Origin: DATAFO01 sp046728015 | Lineage (GTDB): Bacteria > Actinomycetota > Thermoleophilia > Solirubrobacterales > 70-9 | Direction: 5' to 3' | Assembly: GCA_046728015.1 (NCBI GenBank) | Contig: JBKPDQ010000147.1 | Coordinates: forward strand, 1-14,143 | DNA: 14,143 nucleotides | Shown here: positions 7,481-14,143 of the stretch, piece by piece | Layout: each line of letters begins with the position of its first letter | Numbering within the stretch: position 1 is the first letter of the stretch | Notes under the pieces: model-generated | The model's input: the letters and a program-made list of their open reading frames with translations, nothing else | What the model was told of the DNA's origin: nothing | The model's database searches: none | Made by a program: the position numbers and the translations under genes

Positions 7481-10167
7481 CGAGCATCTCGCTGCACGAG
7501 GAGTGCGACCGGGAACCGGCCCAGGAGCTCGGCGAGCCGGACTGCTCCTCCGCGCATGTCGGCCCCCGTCAGCTCGTCGTGCCAGGATCCGGCCGGCAGG
7601 TCGAGGGTTGTGTCGGCCCAGTCGCCCCCGAGCGTGAGCACGAGCCGTGGCACGACCGTGAGCGCGCGAGCCCCTCGCACGAACGCCACGACGTGCCCGG
7701 CACGCGCCCCTCGCGCCGACAGCGGCTCGTACGCTCCCTCATCGAAGACATCGGGTTCACGACGGCGCGCGTGCAATGCCTGCCGAACGACCCAGAGCTT
7801 GGGCAGGCCTTCGTCGGCGCGGCCCAGGATCTCAGCGAGGGTCGCACGCTCCACGGCCTCGAGCAGCAGGCGCCGCTGCTCATAGTCGACGGGAGTGCGG
7901 TTATCGGGATCCACGAGATGCAGCGCCCACAGCTCGGTGCCCTGATAGATATCGGGCACTCCCGGCGCCGTCAGCTTCAGGAGCGTCTGGGCAAGTGATG
8001 TCGCGCGACCGGGCTCGACAAGGGGTTCGGTGAACTCGTGCACGGACTCCATGAACGCCGAGTCACCCAGACAGCCCTTCACGAACGCCTGGAGGGCGGC
8101 GTCATAGGCGTCATTCGGCGCGGTCCACGACGTGTAGTGCTTCGCCTCGCGGGACGCTTTCTCGACGTACTGCAGCGCACGGTCCTCGCCGAGAGGCCAA
8201 GCGCCGACCAACGTCTGGTAGAACACGTACTCCATGACTCGATCTGGCCAGTCGCCCCGACGATGCCGCTGGGCGAGGGCCGACCAGCGGGTGACCGCCT
8301 CGCTCCAGCGCCCCGGGATCTCGGACAGGAGGGCCAGGCGTGCCCGCACATCCTCGCCTCGCTTCGTGTCATGGGTCGACGTGGCCAGCAAGCCGTGCGG
8401 TGAGCGTCGCGACGCCGTAAGGTTCGCCGCGTGAAACTCGTCCACCGAGACGCCGAAGCGGTCGGGCGCACCGCCGACCTCGTTGAGCGCCACGAACCGA
8501 CCGTACCGGTAGAACGCCGTGTCCTCGATGCCCTTCGCCATCACGGGCCCGGTCAACTGCTGGAAGCGCAGCAGTAGTTCGGCTTCGAGCCGTCCTGGGA
8601 TCCGGCCGAGGAGGATGTCGCGGAGAAAGTGCAGGAGGGTCGGATCGAGGTCCGGCCTGGTCTTCTCAGCCGCCTCGAGCGCCTGGTGGATAACGGCCGC
8701 GTCGTCGGGCCCCGCCTCCCCCGCCTCCGGCTGCACGTAGGTACGGTACACCGGGAACGCGATGATCGCCTCACGGAGGGCCTCGGTCAGCTCGTGGCGC
8801 GTGTAGTCGCGGTAGCGACGATGCCGCTCGCAGATCTCGAGAAAGAGCGCGGCCAGGCGATTCACGTCGCTGCCGAGGATGTCCCGCAAGACCATGTGCT
8901 TGGAGTCGCGGGCGATCTTGACGTAGTCGTCGTGGTCGCCCGTGAACGCTTGGTACAAGGCCGTGAGAGGCGCCTCTCCAAGCGGGTCGACGAAGAGGTT
9001 GCCAACGCGGGCCAGGAAGTCATAGCCGGTCGTACCATCCACGGGCCATGACTGCCGGACCGCCTCGTGTCCTTCCAGGATCTTCTCGACAACGATCCAA
9101 GCGTTCCCGGTGGAGGCCCGGAGACGCCGCAGGTATTGCTCGGGGTCGCCGAGGCCGTCGACGTGGTCGACACGCAAACCGTCCACAGAGCCCTGCTTCA
9201 CCCATTCGAGAACCAGCGCGTGTGTGTCCTCGAAGACGCGCTCGTTCTCGGTCCGCAGGCCGATGAGGGTATTGATGTCGAAGAAGCGTCGGTAGCCGAG
9301 GTCCCGCCCGGCCGCCCGCCACCACGCGAGGCGATAGTTCTGCTGCTCGAGGAAGGAGTCGAGGGCCTCGACGTCGGCGTTGAGCCGGCTGACCGCATCG
9401 TCTACCGCGGCGGCGAGGTCGGCGCGCTCGCCGAGAAGGCGCTCGAGGTCGGCATGGAGGATGGTCTTGTCCCGATGCCGCCGGCGAACGCTCGCGACGT
9501 CCGTCGCGGTGGAGACCGGGAGCGTGGCGTACGCATCGGCCAAGAACGCTAGGCGATCGTCCCGGCAGTGGGCTTCGGCGTCGGCCAGAAGCGACTCGAG
9601 GGAGCGTGGATCCACTGGAAAATGATCGTCGCCGTGGGCGACCCTGAAATCTGCTCCCGCCCGGAATACCCGGAGGCCACCAGCCTCGAGGACGCGCCCA
9701 TAGTGCTCTGCGAGCACCGGCAGCAGCACGACGTTGCGCAGCCGCGACTCGGGCGGGTCCCAGTCGACATCGAAGTGGGCCGCGAAGTGACTGGCGGGCC
9801 CACTCTCGAGGACGTCCCACCACCACCGGTTTCCGGCTGCGATTGCCATGTGGTTCGGCACGATGTCGATGAGCTGACGAAGGCCGACTGCCCGCAGCTC
9901 AGCCAGGAAGCGGCGGTGAGCCGCAGGGCCGCCGAGCTCGGTGTTCACCCATCCGTGATCGACGACGTCGTAGCCGTGGGTACTGCCCGCCGCGGCCTGC
10001 AGATACGGCGAGGTGTACAGGTGACTGACGCCGAGCCGCGCAAGGTAGTCCACGATCGTGGCGGCGGCGTCGAGCCCGAACCCGGCGTGGAGCTGCAATC
10101 GATAGGTCGCCCGCCGGGTCTGAGAGTTGAGGGTGTAACCCGACGAGACGGACGGTGGTGCGGACAT
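7477..10167 (-). CDS. treY: malto-oligosyltrehalose synthase, GH13
   Basis: TreY converts the reducing-end alpha-1,4 bond of a linear maltodextrin into an alpha,alpha-1,1 bond, giving maltooligosyltrehalose for TreZ. The product has 896 residues, slightly longer than many relatives. It begins with the typical RATYRLQLHAGFG (about 19-31) and has LGVSHLYTSPYLQA and DIVPNHMAI. Catalytic residues are the nucleophile Asp334 in DGLRVDHVDGL, Glu361 in IVVEKILEGHE and Asp600 in TSTHDTKRGEDVRARL; IEDTAFYRY and APGVPDIYQGTELW are also present. ATG 10167 is preferred; a TTG lies immediately before it (10170). Neither has a good Shine-Dalgarno sequence, so the exact start is uncertain. It is the first gene of the operon, and its promoter should lie in the divergent spacer to the right. 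Confidence 0.96.
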   Translation of the reverse strand: MSAPPSVSSGYTLNSQTRRATYRLQLHAGFGLDAAATIVDYLARLGVSHLYTSPYLQAAAGSTHGYDVVDHGWVNTELGGPAAHRRFLAELRAVGLRQLIDIVPNHMAIAAGNRWWWDVLESGPASHFAAHFDVDWDPPESRLRNVVLLPVLAEHYGRVLEAGGLRVFRAGADFRVAHGDDHFPVDPRSLESLLADAEAHCRDDRLAFLADAYATLPVSTATDVASVRRRHRDKTILHADLERLLGERADLAAAVDDAVSRLNADVEALDSFLEQQNYRLAWWRAAGRDLGYRRFFDINTLIGLRTENERVFEDTHALVLEWVKQGSVDGLRVDHVDGLGDPEQYLRRLRASTGNAWIVVEKILEGHEAVRQSWPVDGTTGYDFLARVGNLFVDPLGEAPLTALYQAFTGDHDDYVKIARDSKHMVLRDILGSDVNRLAALFLEICERHRRYRDYTRHELTEALREAIIAFPVYRTYVQPEAGEAGPDDAAVIHQALEAAEKTRPDLDPTLLHFLRDILLGRIPGRLEAELLLRFQQLTGPVMAKGIEDTAFYRYGRFVALNEVGGAPDRFGVSVDEFHAANLTASRRSPHGLLATSTHDTKRGEDVRARLALLSEIPGRWSEAVTRWSALAQRHRRGDWPDRVMEYVFYQTLVGAWPLGEDRALQYVEKASREAKHYTSWTAPNDAYDAALQAFVKGCLGDSAFMESVHEFTEPLVEPGRATSLAQTLLKLTAPGVPDIYQGTELWALHLVDPDNRTPVDYEQRRLLLEAVERATLAEILGRADEGLPKLWVVRQALHARRREPDVFDEGAYEPLSARGARAGHVVAFVRGARALTVVPRLVLTLGGDWADTTLDLPAGSWHDELTGADMRGGAVRLAELLGRFPVALLVQRDAR

Positions 10168-10824
10168 CAACAGATGTGGGGATTCAAGTCATATGCCGTC
10201 GTCGCCCGCGCGCGGCATTGGACGCCGAGGCGTAGAGACCATCTTTCGACGGGTCGCCTTTCAGCGCGCGAAAGCCTCCTCGGGGCGCCGGCTCAAGGGC
10301 CCTGGTGGAACCGCGAGCGCCCGCCCCGCCGCCCCCGGCCCCGGGGCGCATGGACCGCGTTCGTGCCCAGAGTCACCGGTACCTCTGGTGCCCGCTTGGG
10401 TAGCGGATACCATCGCATTGCCGCCGCCTGGACTCGGAAGGAACCGCCGCTCCGGCAGCAAAGCCCCGAGCGGGACCCGCCGGCTCCCAGCGCGGCCGCC
10501 GCTTCCCGCTAGAGCTGCCACGAGTGCGGGAGCCAAGCCGTTGCTGTGACCAGCAATGCGAAGCCGCGCTTCTTCAAAAGACCTCCCGAATCCGTGATCC
10601 ATCAGCAATCCGCGAGACGCGAGATTCCGGACCCCCGGTCAAGGGCATTGCAAGATCGTCAGCAGCGTTCCCGACAACTTGCTTCGCATCACTGGCACCT
10701 GCCTTGCCGAGTGAATCGACGTGACGCAAGCGGAGCATTGGGTCGCTCACCAGAACGCTTCGGTATCGCTTATCGATCCCGCCTGGCGACGCGATGTAAC
10801 CGCACCCGAATTTGCGCGAATGCA

Positions 10825-10840
10825 GCGGCCTCCCGGCCGC
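10825..10840 (+). promoter_or_regulatory. stem-loop just before the Shine-Dalgarno of the first ferritin-like gene
   Basis: GCGGCC (10825-10830) pairs perfectly with GGCCGC (10835-10840) around the tetraloop TCCC. It ends four bases before the purine-rich ribosome binding site AGGGAAGGAG (10845-10854). A stable 5' UTR hairpin at this position can protect the mRNA or affect initiation. No known riboswitch or iron-responsive element was recognised. Confidence 0.35.
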
Positions 10841-10844
10841 ACGA

Positions 10845-10854
10845 AGGGAAGGAG
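10845..10854 (+). promoter_or_regulatory. strong ribosome binding site deciding the GTG start at 10861
   Basis: AGGGAAGGAG is a near-complete anti-16S match with six bases between its GGAG and the GTG at 10861. The open frame extends far upstream to 10546, but that part is not protein-like, and this site fixes the true start. Confidence 0.8.
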
Positions 10855-10860
10855 AACCCC

Positions 10861-12066
10861 GTGGCCATCAACCTCCTGCGTGATGCAGGCATAGCTCTGG
10901 ACCAGCAGCGATTCACGTGGCGTGATCTGGTACCACCTCCCTACAACAAGCTCATGGACGATGCGTTCACCCGGGTTCGCGTCATCCTGATGAACGGCAT
11001 CGAATCCGAGGCGCTCCGCTTCAGCCACGCCTGCGCCCGCATGAATGGACCGTTGCAGGCGGCCCTGGCCCAGGTCCGACGGGTTGAGCAGCACCAACAG
11101 ACGATGGTGAACTGGCTGAATCCGGCCGACCAAGACCCGCTGGAGACGACCATCGGGTTCGAGCAGGTCGCCATCGAGGTGACGGCCAGCGTCGCCCAGA
11201 AAGAGCCGGACCCGTACCTCGCCCAGGTCTTCCGCTTCGGGTTGCTCGAGGACTTCGACCACCTCTACCGGTACTCGGCGCTGATGGACCGGCTCCAGGG
11301 CAAAGATGCCAATGTGCTCGTACAAAGTTACTCGGACATCGTCCCCGGCCGGCCGACAGCCGTCGAGCACCGGCATCCGCTCGACGATCTCCGCAAGCCC
11401 TACGACCGGCGAGCGGCAGCGCCACTCACAAAACTTCATGCGCTGACCATCATGGCCGGCGAGCACCAGACCCATGACTACTACATGACGATCGGCCCCA
11501 TGTTCGCGGACCCGATCGCCCGTCAGGTCTACGCCGAGATCGCGTCCATCGAGGAGCAGCACGTGACCCAGTACGAGTCGATCATCGACCCGAACGAGAC
11601 CTGGCTGGAGAAGTGGCTCCTGCACGAGGCGGGCGAGGTCTATAACTACTGGAGCTGCCTGGAGTCCGAGGGCAACCCACACATCCGGGCGATCTGGGAG
11701 CGCTTCCTCGAGTACGAGCTCGGCCACGTCCGCTTCGTCGCTGACCTGTTCCAGGAGGCAGAGGGCCGCGACGCCGCCGAGGTGCTCCCGGAGCGACTGC
11801 CGGAGCCCATCCGCTACACGAGTCACCGTGAGTTCGTGCGCGAGACCCTCCGGCGGGAGCGAACCCTGAGCGCCGCCGGAACGGAGTTCGTGGACCGCGA
11901 CCAGGAGACAGAAGCGACCCGCGCGTACCGCGATCAGATGAACTCGGACGGCTCCCCCACGGAGACCGTCGCCGCGGGCTACGTCTGGCAGCCCGGCACC
12001 GAGCTGACCGACCCGGCCAAGCGCGCCCGCAACGTATCGTCCGACCCGCAGAGGAGGGCCGCGTGA
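10861..12066 (+). CDS. ferritin-like protein with two apparent tandem four-helix bundles
   Basis: The 401-residue soluble protein begins MAINLLRDAGIALDQQ and has no signal peptide or membrane segment. Two sets of ligand-bearing helices are visible. Set one (about 40-145) has Glu50 in GIESEALRFSHACAR, the EQH at 76-78, Glu101/Glu106 in FEQVAIEV and D131xxH134 in LLEDFDHLYRYS. Set two (about 190-300) has Glu201/His205 in MAGEHQTHDYYM, E231xxH234 in SIEEQHVTQYES, Glu256/Glu259 in HEAGEVYNYW and E286xxH289 in EYELGHVRF. The second set has two ExxH motifs and intervening glutamates, the pattern of ferritin/rubrerythrin-type diiron sites; the first is less regular. The C-terminal 100 residues look non-helical. 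Iron or peroxide/oxygen chemistry is inferred from the fold, and the true reaction is unknown. It is co-transcribed with the next gene, which starts on its stop codon. I do not know a gene symbol. Confidence 0.85.
   Translation: MAINLLRDAGIALDQQRFTWRDLVPPPYNKLMDDAFTRVRVILMNGIESEALRFSHACARMNGPLQAALAQVRRVEQHQQTMVNWLNPADQDPLETTIGFEQVAIEVTASVAQKEPDPYLAQVFRFGLLEDFDHLYRYSALMDRLQGKDANVLVQSYSDIVPGRPTAVEHRHPLDDLRKPYDRRAAAPLTKLHALTIMAGEHQTHDYYMTIGPMFADPIARQVYAEIASIEEQHVTQYESIIDPNETWLEKWLLHEAGEVYNYWSCLESEGNPHIRAIWERFLEYELGHVRFVADLFQEAEGRDAAEVLPERLPEPIRYTSHREFVRETLRRERTLSAAGTEFVDRDQETEATRAYRDQMNSDGSPTETVAAGYVWQPGTELTDPAKRARNVSSDPQRRAA
12051..12057 (+). promoter_or_regulatory. ribosome binding site for the second ferritin-like gene
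   Basis: GAGGAGG lies inside the last codons of the upstream gene. Spacing is 5 bases to the GTG at 12063 and 8 bases to the ATG at 12066. The two starts differ by one residue; the ATG has the more usual spacing. Confidence 0.6.
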
Positions 12067-12974
12067 TGAGACAGTCAGCTCAGCAAGCTCCCAATCGGAC
12101 CGGAATCATGACCGCGGGCGATCTCGCCACCCAGATGGTCGAGGCCACCCGTGAGTTCCCTCCCTCCTCCGGCGGTGATGCTCAGGCCATCGCCGCGGTA
12201 CGCATCGCGTATGCCCAGGCGGGGGAGGGGCTCGGGGAAGCGCCGCCGCCGAGCTCCCTCATGGGCAAGGCCAAAGCGACGGTGGCCTCGGCCGCCGGCG
12301 GTCAGCCGACACTCCTGATGGATAAGCTGGGCGAGCGCCTGGCGTTCGAGCATGCCGGGGCACGGCTGTACGAGGCGTTGCTCTCCAAGCACCGGGCGTA
12401 TGGCTCATTTGACGGCGGCCCCAGCGCCGAGGACCTGTTCCACATCCTGACCGAGGAATACGAGCACGCCGAGCTGCTCACGGACGCCATCAAGGAGCTC
12501 GGCGGCGACCCGACCGCTCTGACGCCAGCCGCGAACCTGGCGGTCACGATCTCGGCCGGTCTGCCGCAGGTGCTCAGCGATCCGCGCACCAATCTCCTGC
12601 AGTCCCTCGAGGCCATCGTCGTGGCCGAGCTGGCCGACAACGAGTGCTGGACGGCGCTGGCGCAACTCGCGCAGCAGGACGGCCACGACGACCTCGCCGA
12701 CCAGTGCCGTGAGGCGATCGGACACGAGCGTGACCACCTCCGAAGGGTGCGGATGTGGATTGCAGCGGGTCAAGGACGTACGGCGCAGGAGGGCGACGGC
12801 GCCGAGATGTCCGAAGCCACCGAGGAGGAGTTCACGTTCGCCGCCGACAGTCCCGTGGACCGGGAGGGCTACGCGGTCAGCGAGGAGGAGCGCGCGGGGG
12901 GCGGAGACTCCGAGGCACAAGGACCGCAGACGGGCAGGTCTTCCAAGGCGCGGTCAACGCGTCGTAGCCGATAG
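12066..12974 (+). CDS. ferritin-like diiron protein with long N- and C-terminal extensions
   Basis: The product is 302 residues. The core four-helix bundle spans about 85-235 and carries the classic ligand set: Glu95 in LAFEHAGARLYEALL, E131xxH134 in LTEEYEHAELL, Glu188 in VVAELADNECW and E221xxH224 in GHERDHLRRVRMWI. An N-terminal segment of about 80 residues (Ala/Pro/Ser-rich with one helix) and a C-terminal tail of about 65 residues flank it. The tail is acidic (MSEATEEEFTF) and then strongly basic (SSKARSTRRSR), probably disordered; the basic end could contact DNA, as in Dps-like proteins, but that is a guess. The ATG overlaps the previous stop (TGATG), with an alternative GTG at 12063. 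Coupling to the tandem-bundle protein suggests equal production and perhaps a complex. Expected role is iron binding/oxidation or peroxide defence. Confidence 0.85.
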   Translation: MRQSAQQAPNRTGIMTAGDLATQMVEATREFPPSSGGDAQAIAAVRIAYAQAGEGLGEAPPPSSLMGKAKATVASAAGGQPTLLMDKLGERLAFEHAGARLYEALLSKHRAYGSFDGGPSAEDLFHILTEEYEHAELLTDAIKELGGDPTALTPAANLAVTISAGLPQVLSDPRTNLLQSLEAIVVAELADNECWTALAQLAQQDGHDDLADQCREAIGHERDHLRRVRMWIAAGQGRTAQEGDGAEMSEATEEEFTFAADSPVDREGYAVSEEERAGGGDSEAQGPQTGRSSKARSTRRSR

Positions 12975-12998
12975 CGCGAGCCGCTCTGAGCAGTCGAG

Positions 12999-13028
12999 CC
13001 GACCGGGACCGGGTTCGGGCCCGGTCGG
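12999..13028 (+). terminator. GC-rich hairpin after the ferritin-like pair
   Basis: CCGACCGGG (12999-13007) pairs perfectly with CCCGGTCGG (13020-13028) around a 12-base loop that can form two more C-G pairs. It begins 24 bases after the stop codon at 12972-12974, where the bicistronic transcript should end. No T-run follows, so it may stabilise the mRNA 3' end or terminate only weakly. Confidence 0.45.
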
Positions 13029-13320
13029 TCGTCCGCTCGCAGGCTGTCCCGTGTTCCCGAGGCCGGGATCGGCGCGAAAGGCCGCTCCGACTGACCGGTC
13101 TTGGAGTGGCACGGAGCCAGACGACACCACCGTACGGGTCGCAGACTGAATGCCTGCGGGGGGCGGCGTCGCCGCACCGCAGTCTCGGACTCGACCCTTG
13201 GGCGCGGCCGTCTTTCGAGCGCGATGCCATCAGCTTCGCGGGGTCTGCAGCGAATCGTAGAACCCAGTCGCGCCAAATATGATCCTTCCAGGTCCTGCGC
13301 CATCGGCATGTCAGCGCTGC

Positions 13321-13326
13321 TACGAT
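13321..13326 (+). promoter_or_regulatory. possible -10 box giving a leaderless transcript
   Basis: TACGAT fits the TANNNT -10 pattern and ends six bases before the ATG at 13333, so transcription would start at or next to the start codon. The gene has no Shine-Dalgarno sequence, which agrees with leaderless initiation. No good -35 element is visible at the expected distance, so this remains tentative. Confidence 0.3.
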
Positions 13327-13332
13327 TCCCAC

Positions 13333-13821
13333 ATGCTGCGCACCCAGATCCGCTACGTGCTGCTCGTGCTCGGCGTTCTCGCCGCCGCCTTGATCGCCGG
13401 CTTCTTCTACGCCTATTCGGTCTCGGTGATGCCGGGACTGGGAGCGAGCGACCCGCTCGCAGCCACCCTCGCGATGCGGGGAATTAACGCCGTCATCCGC
13501 ACGCCACTGTTCGCCTTCAGCTTCATCGGCGCGCTGGCCTTTCCTGTCGCGGCGGGACTCCTCGCCCGGCGGAGGGCCGTCGCCATACTCGGGGTTGCAG
13601 GTGGACTCGTCTACGGGGTCGGGGGCGTCGCCGTGACTTTCACTGTGAACGTACCCCTCAACGAGGCGCTCGCGGCCGCTTCACCCACCGCCGCCAGCGC
13701 GCCCGACCTGTGGCGCCAGTACGCCACCCCGTGGACCACCTGGAACCATGTGCGCACGCTCGCGTCGATCATCGCCTTCGCACTCGTGACCACGGCGCTC
13801 GTGGTCGAGCATCGGCGCTGA
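13333..13821 (+). CDS. DUF1772 / anthrone oxygenase-like integral membrane protein
   Basis: The 162-residue protein has four predicted membrane helices (about 7-29, 57-77, 83-105, 139-158). Family marks are the short NVPLNEAL segment after helix 3 (106-113) and W134-x-x-WN138-x-x-R141 before helix 4, the conserved pattern of DUF1772. Fungal relatives are called anthrone oxygenases, but the bacterial members have no settled function, so the enzymatic label should not be trusted. ATG at 13333 is chosen because the protein-like sequence (MLRTQIRYVLLVLG) starts there; an ATG at 13279 in frame adds 18 unconvincing residues. No ribosome binding site precedes it. It stands alone on the plus strand and shows no obvious link to the ferritin-like genes. 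Confidence 0.8.
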   Translation: MLRTQIRYVLLVLGVLAAALIAGFFYAYSVSVMPGLGASDPLAATLAMRGINAVIRTPLFAFSFIGALAFPVAAGLLARRRAVAILGVAGGLVYGVGGVAVTFTVNVPLNEALAAASPTAASAPDLWRQYATPWTTWNHVRTLASIIAFALVTTALVVEHRR

Positions 13822-14143
13822 CTCGGCGACCGCGAGGCCCCGCCTCCATGTCGAGCGCGATTTCCCGGATCTCGCGGCGGCGCTGCTGCAGGCGAAGCGT
13901 GGGCGGATCTTCCTGCCACGTGAGGAGGCGTTCGAAGAGCCGGTGCCCGAGAAGCCGGCGACGGCGCCGAAGCCGAGCGGCAGGCGCCCGAGCTGCACGT
14001 CGGTGGCGGGCAGGTGCCGAGCTAGCGGCCACCCCACGCCCGTTCAGCGACGGCTACGCGGCTTCCTCGGCTAGTACCTGACGATGAACGAGGCCCGCTC
14101 ATCGCCGTGATGTGCGCGCAACCCGAGCCACGCGAACCACGCG
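13822..14143. other. right end, no gene that can be decided
   Basis: Two opposite frames both look partly coding around 13845-13960. The plus frame reads HVERDFPDLAAALLQAKRG then FLPREEAFEEP and runs to TAG 14072-14074 without a clear start. The minus frame reads RLFERLLTWQEDPPTLRLQQ then REIREIALDMEAG. One is the antisense of the other, and both are GC-rich in third positions. Neither has a recognised family, so no gene is called. Confidence 0.3.

Larger units (their letters stand above)
10168..10860. other. divergent intergenic region, no supported gene
   Basis: This spacer separates the minus-strand treY operon from the plus-strand ferritin-like genes. Open frames in it have unnatural Arg/Pro/Gly-rich translations and no motifs. 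It should carry both promoters, but I cannot identify convincing -35/-10 pairs. A weak candidate for the plus strand is TTGGGT at 10738-10743 with a CGGTAT/TATCGC region 17-20 bases later. Its centre (about 10300-10350) is extremely GC-rich with CCCCGGGG-type self-complementarity. Confidence 0.5.
12975..13332. other. intergenic region with two GC-rich stem-loops
   Basis: No gene is supported; open frames are Arg-rich shadows. It contains the hairpin at 12999-13028 and a second inverted structure: CTGCGG (13154-13159) against CCGCAG (13177-13182), with an inner CGGCG/CGCCG stem and outer AGACT/AGTCT arms at 13143-13147 and 13181-13185. Confidence 0.4.

Noticed and set aside
9568..10512. 314-residue plus-strand open frame opposite the start of treY and running into the spacer
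   Set aside because: It is antisense to conserved treY sequence for most of its length and loses any protein character in the spacer; there is no ribosome binding site or motif.
10546..10860. Upstream in-frame extension of the first ferritin-like gene by 105 residues
   Set aside because: The translation is not protein-like and the strong ribosome binding site at 10845-10854 fixes the start at 10861.
10747..11826. 359-residue minus-strand open frame opposite the first ferritin-like gene
   Set aside because: The plus-strand gene has a strong ribosome binding site and clear metal-ligand motifs; the minus frame is its shadow.
1..14143. CRISPR arrays, rRNA genes, insertion sequences or a replication origin
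   Set aside because: No regularly spaced repeats, rRNA-like sequence, transposase motifs or clustered origin boxes were seen on either strand.

Overview
The window is visibly GC-rich, with GC-rich third codon positions, GTG as well as ATG starts, and 4-base stop/start overlaps inside operons. It looks like a chromosomal piece from a high-GC environmental bacterium. The gene content (TreY/TreZ/MalQ/GlgX trehalose-glycogen operon, ferritin-like proteins, a DUF1772 membrane protein) fits several soil lineages such as Actinomycetota, Chloroflexota or Rokubacteria-like groups. I cannot place it more closely from sequence alone.

Left end, 1-1591: a gene-poor accessory strip. Bases 527-571 are the exact 3' half of an initiator tRNA-fMet gene, from the anticodon loop to the encoded CCA, followed by a hairpin terminator at 576-608. 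No matching 5' half is present. This is the usual scar of an element integrated into a tRNA gene, so 1-526 is probably the edge or remnant of such an element. Two small candidate genes in overlapping frames follow (666-1081: a zinc-ribbon-like frame and a small acidic protein frame). After them comes a coding-looking fragment without a start (1328-1627).

Centre, 1592-10167, minus strand: a four-gene operon transcribed right to left, treY - treZ - malQ - glgX/treX. treY/treZ overlap by ATGA, treZ/malQ overlap by GTGA, and malQ/glgX are 24 bases apart. GlgX debranches glycogen, TreY isomerises the reducing end of the linear maltodextrins to an alpha-1,1 bond, TreZ releases trehalose, and MalQ reshuffles the short leftovers. 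The three upstream genes are intact with all GH13/GH77 catalytic residues. glgX as printed carries two independent lesions, a one-base insertion near 3626 and an in-frame TAG at 3134-3136. It is therefore either a decaying gene or a place with sequence errors.

Right, 10168-14143, plus strand: after a divergent, gene-free spacer of about 690 bases come two translationally coupled ferritin-like genes. The first (10861-12066) appears to hold two tandem four-helix bundles; the second (12066-12974) has one bundle with canonical ExxH ligands. A GC-rich stem-loop follows, then a four-helix membrane protein of the DUF1772/anthrone-oxygenase-like family (13333-13821). The last 320 bases hold no gene I can support. 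Trehalose synthesis next to iron/oxygen-handling ferritin-like proteins would suit desiccation or oxidative stress, but that link is inference from proximity only.
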